Assembly: GCA_030832085.1 (NCBI GenBank)
Contig: JAURJU010000048.1
Coordinates: forward strand, 1 to 64,000
From: Chitinophagales bacterium
GTDB lineage: Bacteria > Bacteroidota > Bacteroidia > Chitinophagales > Chitinophagaceae
Length of the DNA stretch: 64,000 nt
Direction of reading: 5' to 3'
Positions 55,390 to 63,602 of the stretch are shown here, in pieces; the stretch's first letter is position 1, and the number at the start of each line of letters is the position of its first letter. The notes beneath the pieces were generated by a model that was not told where the DNA came from, searched no databases, and saw only the letters and a list, made by a program, of their open reading frames with translations. The position numbers and the translations under genes were made by a program.

Positions 55390-56121
55390 ATGCAGAATAC
55401 AAAAGCAATGCTTTTTGCAGCAGGCCTCGGAACAAGACTGAAACCCTTTACAGACCATCATCCCAAGGCTTTGGCCTTGGTCAACGGCAAAACCTTGCTG
55501 GAAAGGAATATAGCCTATCTGAACAGTTTCGGCATACGGGACATCGTCATCAATGTGCATCATTTTGCCAACCAGGTGGTTGATTTCCTAAAACAATATG
55601 AGCATGCTGACCTCAACATTACCGTTTCGCATGAAGTGGATGGTCCTTTCGAAACCGGCGGGGGGCTTGCTTTTGCAGCCAGCCATTTCGCAGGAAATGC
55701 ATTGCCTTTTGTTGTGATGAATGTAGACATGCTGACCAACCTGGAGTTGGTAGGCATGATGGATTTTCACAACAAAATCAATCCGCTTGCCACCCTGGCA
55801 GTTACAAAAAGGGAAAGCTCCAGGCAATTTCTTTTTGATGATGAAATGCGTTTGGTGGGCTGGAAAAACAACAGTACCGGAGAAACGCGCTGGGCCGGAG
55901 ATGATAAGCAGGATGTACAGCCCCGTTCATTTTCCGGGATTCACGTGATAAGTCCCGAAATTTTTAACCTGATGCCATCAACAGGAACCTTTTCCATCAC
56001 AGATGTTTATATCAAACTCGCAAGCAGTTGCCTGATTGTTGGATATGACCACAGTGGTGACATCATTCTCGATGTGGGCAAACCTTCATCAGTGTTGGAA
56101 GCAGCAACTTTATTCCAATAA
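55390..56121 (+). CDS. sugar-1-phosphate nucleotidyltransferase, MurU-like
   Basis: A 243-residue NTP-transferase. MQNTKAMLFAAGLGTRLKPF has the nucleotide-binding GxGxRxxP-like motif; HHPKALALVNGKTLLER, GPFETGGGLAFAASHF and VVMNVDML (metal Asp) follow. Candidate starts at 55378, 55384 and 55390 are in frame; the last fits homologues best. It resembles MurU, the uridylyltransferase for MurNAc-1-phosphate, which pairs with the AmgK kinase. The kinase gene just upstream makes that pairing plausible. Substrate not proven. Confidence 0.83.
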   Translation: MQNTKAMLFAAGLGTRLKPFTDHHPKALALVNGKTLLERNIAYLNSFGIRDIVINVHHFANQVVDFLKQYEHADLNITVSHEVDGPFETGGGLAFAASHFAGNALPFVVMNVDMLTNLELVGMMDFHNKINPLATLAVTKRESSRQFLFDDEMRLVGWKNNSTGETRWAGDDKQDVQPRSFSGIHVISPEIFNLMPSTGTFSITDVYIKLASSCLIVGYDHSGDIILDVGKPSSVLEAATLFQ

Positions 56122-56150
56122 AAAATGTACATTGAATTAAAATCAATCCC

Positions 56151-56636
56151 ATGGCAAAGAAAATATTGATTGCATTGGTTACAATACTTGTGGTTATACA
56201 GTTCATCCGTCCTGAGCGCAATGTCGCTGCTGGTCCTTCAGCCTCACACATCGCCACCCACTACGCCACTCCAGACAATGTAAAGGCAATCCTTGAACGC
56301 TCATGCAATGATTGTCATTCCAATACCACCAAATATCCCTGGTACGCTTCTATTCAGCCCTTGGGTTGGTGGTTGGCGGACCATGTCAATGAGGGAAAGT
56401 CTGAATTGAACTTTGACGCGTTCATGAATTACAAGCCCAAGAAGGCACGCCATAAAATGGAAGAGGTAAACGAAATGGTCAAGGAAGGAGAAATGCCGCT
56501 CGGCAGTTATACCCTCATTCACAGGGATGCAAGATTGACACAGGAAGAAAAGCTCATCATCGCCAACTGGTCTGTTGCTACCATGAAGGCCATTGAAGTG
56601 GAGCACAAGCTGGAACCAGCTGAAGAAAAGCATTGA
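56151..56636 (+). CDS. heme-binding domain protein (Haem_bd)
   Basis: A 161-residue exported protein. It starts MAKKILIALVTILVVIQFIRP, a signal anchor or signal peptide. The heme motif is CNDCHSN (CxxCH), followed by TKYPWYASIQPLGWWLADHVNEGKSELNFD, which is the Haem_bd family pattern, and PLGSYTLIHRDARLTQEEK. It is probably a periplasmic c-type heme protein; partner unknown. It lies 29 bases after the MurU-like gene. Confidence 0.88.
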   Translation: MAKKILIALVTILVVIQFIRPERNVAAGPSASHIATHYATPDNVKAILERSCNDCHSNTTKYPWYASIQPLGWWLADHVNEGKSELNFDAFMNYKPKKARHKMEEVNEMVKEGEMPLGSYTLIHRDARLTQEEKLIIANWSVATMKAIEVEHKLEPAEEKH

Positions 56637-56654
56637 TGTTGTTAAATACCGCTG

Positions 56655-57314
56655 ATGGTTCCTTTGTTGTTTGAGTGGGCTGAACAGCGCCTGTGGATCA
56701 GCCCCCAGCGTTGCATCTTTTGGGAGGAACAGCAGACCATGATTTTGTCTGATTTGCACGTGGGCAAAGCAGCACATTTTCGAAAGGCAGGAATTGCTGT
56801 TCCCCAACAGGTATTCCAGGACGATTTGGACCGGCTGTTACAACAGGTGCGTCAATTCAACCCAACCAGGATGATCATTACGGGGGATCTTTTTCACAGC
56901 CATTCCAATGCAGAACACAAGCTGTTTGGAAAGTGGCGAGATGCCATCAACAACATTGAAGTCTTGTTGGTAAAGGGCAACCATGAGATATTGCCTGATG
57001 AAGCCTATTCCAATTTAGGAATTGAAGTAGTTGGTCATCATTTTGCGCTTGGTTGTTTTTCTTTTGCCCATGCACTGCCCGATGACAAAGCAACAGAACA
57101 GTATTGTTTTACAGGGCATCTGCATCCCGGAATTCGGCTGAGTGGAAGGGGAAAGCAGGCAATGGTTTTACCCTGTTTTCAATTTAGTTCAACCCATTGC
57201 GTACTGCCTGCATTCAGCAAGTTTTCCGGAAAGCATATCATTGATCCCAGTTCAACCGACCATGTTTTTGCAATCCTTGATGAGGGTGGAATTTCCAACA
57301 TCATGAAAGTATAG
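56655..57314 (+). CDS. pdeM: ligase-associated metallophosphoesterase PdeM
   Basis: A 219-residue calcineurin-like phosphoesterase. Metal motifs: LSDLHVGKAAHFRKAG, ITGDLFHSHSNAEH, LVKGNHEILPD and FTGHLHPGI. The HVGKAAHFRKAGI form is characteristic of PdeM, usually found beside an ATP-dependent DNA ligase, an Lhr-like helicase and a second nuclease. Those partners are absent here, so it stands apart from its usual cluster. It converges on the regulator gene with 4 bases between stops. Confidence 0.87.
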   Translation: MVPLLFEWAEQRLWISPQRCIFWEEQQTMILSDLHVGKAAHFRKAGIAVPQQVFQDDLDRLLQQVRQFNPTRMIITGDLFHSHSNAEHKLFGKWRDAINNIEVLLVKGNHEILPDEAYSNLGIEVVGHHFALGCFSFAHALPDDKATEQYCFTGHLHPGIRLSGRGKQAMVLPCFQFSSTHCVLPAFSKFSGKHIIDPSSTDHVFAILDEGGISNIMKV

Positions 57315-57318
57315 CAAG

Positions 57319-60264
57319 TCAATTTTCCGGGGCCTTGTATTGGTCAAGAAATGTGGCTATGGATTGATCCGTGTTGAGGCCTAATTTTTTTCGCAGCCTG
57401 TACCGGCTTATTTCAACTCCCCTAACGGAGATGTTCATCAATTGAGAAATTTCTTTTGACGACAGGTTGAGTTGCAGGTAGGCACAAACTTTCAGGTCCG
57501 TATTTGTAAGTTTTGGAAAATGCAATTTTAGGTTTTTTAAGAAGTTGTTGTTGATTTCGTCAAAATGCACAGCAAACTTTTCCCAGCTTGCACTGTTTTT
57601 TTCGATATCGTTGAGCAGATGAATTGTTTTTTTGATGTCGTGGTTTTCGTTGGTGTTTTTATAGAGCTTTTGAAGTTCTTCCTTTACTTTTGAAAGTGCG
57701 TCACTCCGTTCCACCAGCTGCATGGAGGTGTCAACAAGTTCCTTTGTCTTGAGCATGATTTCACTTTCCAGTTTTTCATTCTTCAACCGAATGATTTCCT
57801 TTTCATTTTTTTCCAATTCCAGTTGGTGCACAACACTCATCTGACGTTGTTTTTCCTCATATATCGTTCTTTGTTTTACCAATTTTTTCTTTTGCCAAGC
57901 AAACAGGTTGCGCACTGCAATTGCAATCAACAGCATGTAAATGACCAATGCCCATCGGTTTCTGTACCAGGGGGACGCTATGACAAACGAATAGTTGATC
58001 TCCTCAGATTCATTTCCAAGGTTGTCATGGGCCTTTACATGAAAAACATAGCTGCCAGATGGAAGATTGGTATAATCCTTTTCTGTTTTGTTGCTCCAGT
58101 TGCTCCAGCCCTTTTCATAACCCTCCAGCCGGTAACTGTATTCAATGGTTTTTTGAAGTCCAAATGTCGGTGAGCTGTACTCAAAATGAAATGCATTGAA
58201 ATTGCTAGAAAGCCTGTTGAGACTGCTGTTTGTCTCAATAACATTGGCCGTCTTGTCATTGTTGAGGTACCCTCCGAAAATGGTGCTGTCCGTTTTTCCC
58301 ATGGCGCGCACATTGCCCAACATCATGTTCAGTTTAAACTTGGTTGATTTGTACTTTTCATAGTTGAGGTGGATGACTCCCTTTTCTGATCCTATGAATA
58401 CGTTTGACCTATCATATGGGTAAATGTTTTCAAATCCTGAGAGAATCTGTCCTGAGATTTCAGGAAAATAAATGGGCTTTGGAACATTGTTTGCTGTTGC
58501 GCCATTGAAATCAATCATCCCAATTTTCTTGCCACTGCAAAACCAGACATTCCCCTCTCCATCCTCATTCATGTATCGGACCTCAGCATCTCCGATGATG
58601 GGTTGCAAAAAAGGAGAGGGTGCGAAACGTTTGCTTGTTGCATTGAACTCATATGTACCTGTGTTGGTGCCAAAAACAACCCTGTTTTTTATTTTGAATA
58701 CATGGTTGTTGAGGTTGGATGGCAGCCCGTCTTTTTCTGTAAAAAGCCGGGCATCATACTTTTTTCCATCCGCGCTGATGTTGATGCGATAAATCCCCCT
58801 GTAAGGGTGTGATGCCCAAATTCCACCTTCATTGTCGTTGGTCAGAAAACGCAGGGACTCATACAAGCCCTCGAGGTTTCCCAAATCCCTGAATTTTCCC
58901 TGGTTGAAACCAAGCATCTTTAGTCCCGAGTAGGTTCCCGTCAAGATTTTTTCAGCCGGAGGTACAGACCCCGTGGGCATGAAAGTCCAGCCAGCATCTT
59001 TGCTGATCATGGCAGCGCTATTTTCAAGTATTTCAAAACAACCATTGTTGTGTCCCATCAAAAGACGTTGGTTCACTTCCTGCAGCCGCCATACCTGTCC
59101 CTGGGTTTTGGCTACAAGACTGAAATTTGCCTTCATGAAGCTCAGGTCTTTGTTTTGTGGGGAAAGTTTAGCAACATAGCAGCCATCTGAGGAGCCGATA
59201 AACAGTTTATTCTGAAAAATTCTTGTAGAGAAACCAGCAGACTCGTTTTCCATGTTGGGTGTGATGTACTTGATGGCAGAATTGTAGGCAATAAAACTTA
59301 TTCCATTGTTCAATCCTGTCCAAAGATTTTTGTCCTTGTCAAGGAAAACGCTGATGACGTTGTTGTTCTGAAGACCCTCTTTTCTTGAAATTCTTTGAAC
59401 AAAGCCACCATCGTTCTTCATAACAATGCATCCCTCTGCAGTTGTTGCTGCAACAAATTCACCCTTGTTCATTTCCGCGACCTTGAAGAAGCTGATATTC
59501 GCAGCTGGAAGTTGGAATTCATTGTTTTTTGACAAGGAATCACCTTTAAGCGAAAATGCTTTTTTGCTGTAGGTCAGAACAAGTTGCCCATCCCTTTCTG
59601 TTTGAATCATTCCTGACAGGATTGACCCGGTCAACAGTTGGTTGTTTTTCATCGGACGCCAAATATTGTTCTGGAAGGCATACAATCCCTTTTCCTGGTC
59701 TTGTGCATACAGTGTAGTTCCCATTTTTTTCATGAACTGCCATTTGCTGATAGGCGGGTGTAGCGAAAATGCATTGTTTTTCCATTCCATGATCATCCTA
59801 TCGGATGCCCTGAAAAAGACCGATTCTCCTATGATTTCAATGTCCCAGACATCGGCAAAGGACCTTTCCCTGGACGGCAGCATTGGTGTCAACGATACAT
59901 ACCGCAGGAATCCCCTTTCGTTGGGTATAAAATAGCCCATTTCACCCTGCCCCCCTGCGTAAACAATTCCTTTTTTATCAATGGCGATCGAACGCATGAT
60001 GGTCTTATTGGGTAGGGGATGCAATTTCCAAAATACACCATCATAGGTGAGAAGTCCTTCGTTGTTGGCAAAGTACATCCTACCTTTTAGGTCCTGGTCA
60101 ATGTCCCAGGTTTGGGTACCAGCCTTGAAATCATTCTTGTTGTAATTGATGATTTGTGGTATCCCAATGGTGTTTTGGCTGTACAAAAAAGTTCCCCCAA
60201 CTGCCAAACACAATGTGAGTAATCCTTTCCTTATTGAACGGGTATGAAATTGAGCAATTTTCAT
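57319..60264 (-). CDS. sensor-regulator: beta-propeller, Y_Y_Y domain, TM helix, LuxR-like HTH
   Basis: A 981-residue one-protein signalling system. The start at 60264 gives MKIAQFHTRSIRKGLLTLCLAVGGTFLYSQ, a signal peptide; 60297 is an alternative. Periplasmic two-component-regulator propeller repeats (TWDIDQDLKGRMYFANNEGLL type) fill about 30-690; a triple-tyrosine domain follows (YSYRLEGYEKGWSNWSNKTEKDYTNLPSG). A TM helix lies near 790 (WALVIYMLLIAIAV), then a coiled coil, then a C-terminal HTH (LTNTDLKVCAYLQLNLSSKEISQLM). No kinase or receiver domain is present. It probably senses a glycan and controls the divergent susCD pair. Confidence 0.88.
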   Translation of the reverse strand: MKIAQFHTRSIRKGLLTLCLAVGGTFLYSQNTIGIPQIINYNKNDFKAGTQTWDIDQDLKGRMYFANNEGLLTYDGVFWKLHPLPNKTIMRSIAIDKKGIVYAGGQGEMGYFIPNERGFLRYVSLTPMLPSRERSFADVWDIEIIGESVFFRASDRMIMEWKNNAFSLHPPISKWQFMKKMGTTLYAQDQEKGLYAFQNNIWRPMKNNQLLTGSILSGMIQTERDGQLVLTYSKKAFSLKGDSLSKNNEFQLPAANISFFKVAEMNKGEFVAATTAEGCIVMKNDGGFVQRISRKEGLQNNNVISVFLDKDKNLWTGLNNGISFIAYNSAIKYITPNMENESAGFSTRIFQNKLFIGSSDGCYVAKLSPQNKDLSFMKANFSLVAKTQGQVWRLQEVNQRLLMGHNNGCFEILENSAAMISKDAGWTFMPTGSVPPAEKILTGTYSGLKMLGFNQGKFRDLGNLEGLYESLRFLTNDNEGGIWASHPYRGIYRINISADGKKYDARLFTEKDGLPSNLNNHVFKIKNRVVFGTNTGTYEFNATSKRFAPSPFLQPIIGDAEVRYMNEDGEGNVWFCSGKKIGMIDFNGATANNVPKPIYFPEISGQILSGFENIYPYDRSNVFIGSEKGVIHLNYEKYKSTKFKLNMMLGNVRAMGKTDSTIFGGYLNNDKTANVIETNSSLNRLSSNFNAFHFEYSSPTFGLQKTIEYSYRLEGYEKGWSNWSNKTEKDYTNLPSGSYVFHVKAHDNLGNESEEINYSFVIASPWYRNRWALVIYMLLIAIAVRNLFAWQKKKLVKQRTIYEEKQRQMSVVHQLELEKNEKEIIRLKNEKLESEIMLKTKELVDTSMQLVERSDALSKVKEELQKLYKNTNENHDIKKTIHLLNDIEKNSASWEKFAVHFDEINNNFLKNLKLHFPKLTNTDLKVCAYLQLNLSSKEISQLMNISVRGVEISRYRLRKKLGLNTDQSIATFLDQYKAPEN

Positions 60265-60330
60265 TTTGTTTAAGTATTTCAGGATAAATTTAAACATTTT
60301 TATTAAACAAAAAAAGAGGCATGTATTTTT

Positions 60331-60400
60331 TGATGTACTGTTGATGTAATTTTTATTTATTGTAAATCAATTAGATGCGAAAGATTGATGTAGTGATGTA
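60331..60400. repeat. four TGATGTA repeats between regulator and susC
   Basis: TGATGTA occurs at 60331-60337, 60342-60348, 60386-60392 and 60394-60400. The first two are 11 bases apart (about one helical turn) and the last two 8 apart. All have the same orientation, and three are preceded by T. They are candidate binding sites for the HTH of the divergent regulator. Confidence 0.6.
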
Positions 60401-60408
60401 GTACTACA
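60397..60408. promoter_or_regulatory. palindrome TGTAGTACTACA
   Basis: A perfect 12-bp palindrome that begins within the last TGATGTA repeat, about 80 bases before the susC ATG. It could be a dimer operator. Confidence 0.45.
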
Positions 60409-60444
60409 AAAATATTGGAATCGATAAACAAATCTAATTTTATC

Positions 60445-60464
60445 ATCCCATAATCGATTGGGAT
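60445..60464. promoter_or_regulatory. inverted repeat ATCCCA-N8-TGGGAT upstream of susC
   Basis: Perfect 6-bp arms around TAATCGAT, 24 bases before the susC ATG. It may be an operator or an mRNA leader stem. A second ATCGAT lies nearby at about 60420. Confidence 0.45.
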
Positions 60465-60488
60465 CATTTATCAAACTAAAACTTGCGT

Positions 60489-63400
60489 ATGGAAAAGGCT
60501 CTAAAGAAGCTAACACTTCTTTCACTTCTGGTGATGCTGGGATTAAGTTCCTGGTCACAAGACAAAACCGCTACCGGGAAAGTGACAGATCAGACTGGTT
60601 TACCGGTAACAAAAGCTACCATTTTAGTTAAAGGAACAAAAACCGGTACATCAACCAATGAGGCTGGTACTTTTTCGTTTTCAGTTCCTTCATCTTCCAC
60701 CACAATCGTTGTTTCCTCTGTTGGTTTCGAAACCAAGGAAGTTTCCATTGCTCCAGGAATGATGAACATTGTCCTTGAACCCTCCCAAGCAAAGCTTGAT
60801 GAAGTGGTCGTTGTAGGCTACGGCGTTCAGAAAGTTACGAAAGTGTCTGGCGCGGTATCTACTGTAAAAGGATCGGATATTGAAAAACTAAAGCCTGTTC
60901 GCGCTGAAGACGCCCTTCAGGGACGGGCTTCAGGGGTTACGGTGGTTTCCAACGGCTCACCAGGTGCAAAACCAACTGTTTTGGTAAGGGGGATTCCCTC
61001 ATACACAGGTACTGACCCTGTTGTGGTGGTGGATGGAGCAATCCAATCCCTGGATGATTTCAATGCCATCAATCCTGCTGATATAGAAAGCATCAATGTA
61101 CTAAAAGATGCTGCCACCACTGCCATTTATGGTGTGAAAGGTGGAAATGGTGTTATTGTTGTAACCACCAAAACGGGTAGGAAAAACCAAAAGACGGAGA
61201 TGACCTACAACGGCAACTATGCCATGCAAGAGGTTATGAACCAGATTGGTGTCTTGAATGCTTCAGAATATGCTGCAATTGTCAATGAGGGCAGTGTAGC
61301 TTCCGGGGGCGGATTGATTTTCCCTAACATCTCCGGGATAGGTGTTGGCACAAACTGGCAAGACCAGATTTTCAAACAAGCCCCAATGCAATCGCATACG
61401 ATTGCTGCAAGGGGTGGTAGTGAAAAAATGTCATATTTTCTCTCAGGCGGATACCTTACACAAGATGGTATTGTTGGAGGTGGAAGCAAATCCTACTTTA
61501 ACAGGGTCAATGCCACTTCCAACCTGACATTTGACCTCAGTTCAAAACTTAAATTCCTTGCCAATACCACGTATACCAACATCAAAGGTGCAGGAGTACC
61601 GGAAAATACCATCAATGCGGTTATTTCCAATGCGTTGAATTTTGATCCAACGGTACCCGTACTGAACAACGTGCCCAATACCTATGGCAAGTACAGCACA
61701 AGCAAATATATTCTTTCGGAAATCATCAATCCGCTCACTCAGTTGGACGACACGTACAACAAGAACAATACCAGCAAGCTTTATGGCAAATTGGAATTGC
61801 AGTATGACGTTATCAAAAACCTGAAGTTATCCTCCCGTTTCGGCTATACGAATACGGATGTTACAGGGAAGAGTTTCAGTCCGCTATCCTTCTACGGAAC
61901 AAGCCATATCAATTCTACCATGAATGCCGACGGTACGCCTAAACCGGGTTCACACAACAGTGTATACGAGTTCAAGACGAATTACTTCAATTACACGTTT
62001 GAGAATTTTGCCAATTACAATTTCAACATTGGACAACAGAACCATTTTGAAACTGTTGCAGGTTTCTCAATGGCACGCGTGACAGGAAATTCCTTGAATG
62101 GTTCAAGGCAAGATGTTCCCTTCAACTCATGGAGCTTTGCTGACATATCCTCTGCTACAGGAATAGCGACACTTTCAGGTATTGATCTGGGCTCTTACCA
62201 ATATGAGAGAAGAAACCTCTCCTATTTTGGAAGGGTTGATTATGATTACAATGATAAATACCTTGTTTCCGGTACCATGAGAAGGGATGGATCCTTTGCA
62301 TTTGGGGATAACAATAAATTTGCTAATTTCTTTTCAGGTTCCCTGGGTTGGGTTGTAACCGAGGAGGATTTCTTCAAGGTCAAATTCATTGACTATTTGA
62401 AAATCAGGGGAAGCTATGGCGTCACTGGAAATGAAAATGTAAATCCCCAATACCAAAGAATCTCGACTTTGTTGTATGCATATGGTCTTGGACAGAACGC
62501 AGGGTATACATTCGGAAACGAGCCTACATCTGTTGGTGCTACCATTGCTTCTTTCAAGAACGATGACCTTCGATGGGAAGAACAGGCACAGCTGAATGCC
62601 GGCTTTGATATCAGGTTCTTCAACAATAAGTTTTCTTTTAGTGGAGACTATTTCAGAAAGGACATCAGCGGTTTGTTGTTCACCCCAACACTGTCCCTCT
62701 ATCTTGGCACTGCATCATTGCCTACTGCCAATATTGGTACTACAACAACGAGCGGTGTTGACATGAACCTCGGATACACCGACCAGCTCTCAAAAAATTT
62801 CAGAATTACCACAAACATTACCTTTACAAAGGCCACCAACCTGGTGACTGAAACCAACAATGGTTTGATTACCGGTGGTGGATATGGCATACCTTACCAG
62901 TCCGTTACAAGATTTGAAAAGGACAAGGCACCTGGTTATTTTTATGGTTTCAAGACCGATGGGCTTTTCCAAACACAAGCAGATGTTGCCAAGCATGCCA
63001 GCCAACCTGGTGCACAGCCCGGAGACATTCGTTTTGTGGATGTGAACGGTGACGGAAAAATTGATGGAGATGACAGGACCGATATCGGAAATCCATTTCC
63101 TGATTTTACGTTGGGATGGAACCTTTCACTTGAATACAAGGGTTTTGATTTCAACTCATTTGTGTACGCATCCGTTGGAAATGAAGTGTATCGTGCGTAT
63201 GAGAGAAACCTGGCCATGACCAACAAGTTCAGGAGTGTATTGGGCAGGTGGACTGGCAGTGGGTCAACAAACGATGCAACCACACCAAGATACACCTTTG
63301 TGGATGCCAACAACAATACAAGGGCATCAGACCGTTATGTTGAAGACGGCTCTTTCATCAAGGTAAAAAACCTCCAACTGGGATATAATTTTTCATCTGC

Positions 63401-63584
63401 AGCCCTTCGTAAGGCCAATATTTCCAGGCTTCGCATTTATGCACAGGCAAGAAATGCCTTCACGCTTACAAAGTACACTGGCTTTGATCCGGAAATCTCT
63501 GGTGGAATCTTTGATACGGGCATTGACAGGGGTGCATATCCGCAAGCAAGAAGTTTTGCCATTGGCCTTGATCTTAAATTCTAA
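60489..63584 (+). CDS. SusC/RagA family TonB-linked outer-membrane transporter
   Basis: A 1031-residue protein. ATG 60489 gives MEKALKKLTLLSLLVMLGLSSWSQ, a signal peptide. An N-terminal carboxypeptidase-regulatory domain (ATGKVTDQTGLPVTKATILVKG) is followed by the TonB-box-like LDEVVVVGYGVQKV, the plug (RAEDALQGRASGVTVVSNG, RGIPSYTGTDPVVVVDG, NVLKDAATTAIYGVKGGNGVI) and a barrel ending AIGLDLKF. A Ca-like loop DVNGDGKIDGDDRTD is typical. With SusD it imports an oligomer across the outer membrane. The substrate is unknown. Confidence 0.97.
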   Translation: MEKALKKLTLLSLLVMLGLSSWSQDKTATGKVTDQTGLPVTKATILVKGTKTGTSTNEAGTFSFSVPSSSTTIVVSSVGFETKEVSIAPGMMNIVLEPSQAKLDEVVVVGYGVQKVTKVSGAVSTVKGSDIEKLKPVRAEDALQGRASGVTVVSNGSPGAKPTVLVRGIPSYTGTDPVVVVDGAIQSLDDFNAINPADIESINVLKDAATTAIYGVKGGNGVIVVTTKTGRKNQKTEMTYNGNYAMQEVMNQIGVLNASEYAAIVNEGSVASGGGLIFPNISGIGVGTNWQDQIFKQAPMQSHTIAARGGSEKMSYFLSGGYLTQDGIVGGGSKSYFNRVNATSNLTFDLSSKLKFLANTTYTNIKGAGVPENTINAVISNALNFDPTVPVLNNVPNTYGKYSTSKYILSEIINPLTQLDDTYNKNNTSKLYGKLELQYDVIKNLKLSSRFGYTNTDVTGKSFSPLSFYGTSHINSTMNADGTPKPGSHNSVYEFKTNYFNYTFENFANYNFNIGQQNHFETVAGFSMARVTGNSLNGSRQDVPFNSWSFADISSATGIATLSGIDLGSYQYERRNLSYFGRVDYDYNDKYLVSGTMRRDGSFAFGDNNKFANFFSGSLGWVVTEEDFFKVKFIDYLKIRGSYGVTGNENVNPQYQRISTLLYAYGLGQNAGYTFGNEPTSVGATIASFKNDDLRWEEQAQLNAGFDIRFFNNKFSFSGDYFRKDISGLLFTPTLSLYLGTASLPTANIGTTTTSGVDMNLGYTDQLSKNFRITTNITFTKATNLVTETNNGLITGGGYGIPYQSVTRFEKDKAPGYFYGFKTDGLFQTQADVAKHASQPGAQPGDIRFVDVNGDGKIDGDDRTDIGNPFPDFTLGWNLSLEYKGFDFNSFVYASVGNEVYRAYERNLAMTNKFRSVLGRWTGSGSTNDATTPRYTFVDANNNTRASDRYVEDGSFIKVKNLQLGYNFSSAALRKANISRLRIYAQARNAFTLTKYTGFDPEISGGIFDTGIDRGAYPQARSFAIGLDLKF

Positions 63585-63602
63585 CCAAGAAAAAAGAACA
63601 AC

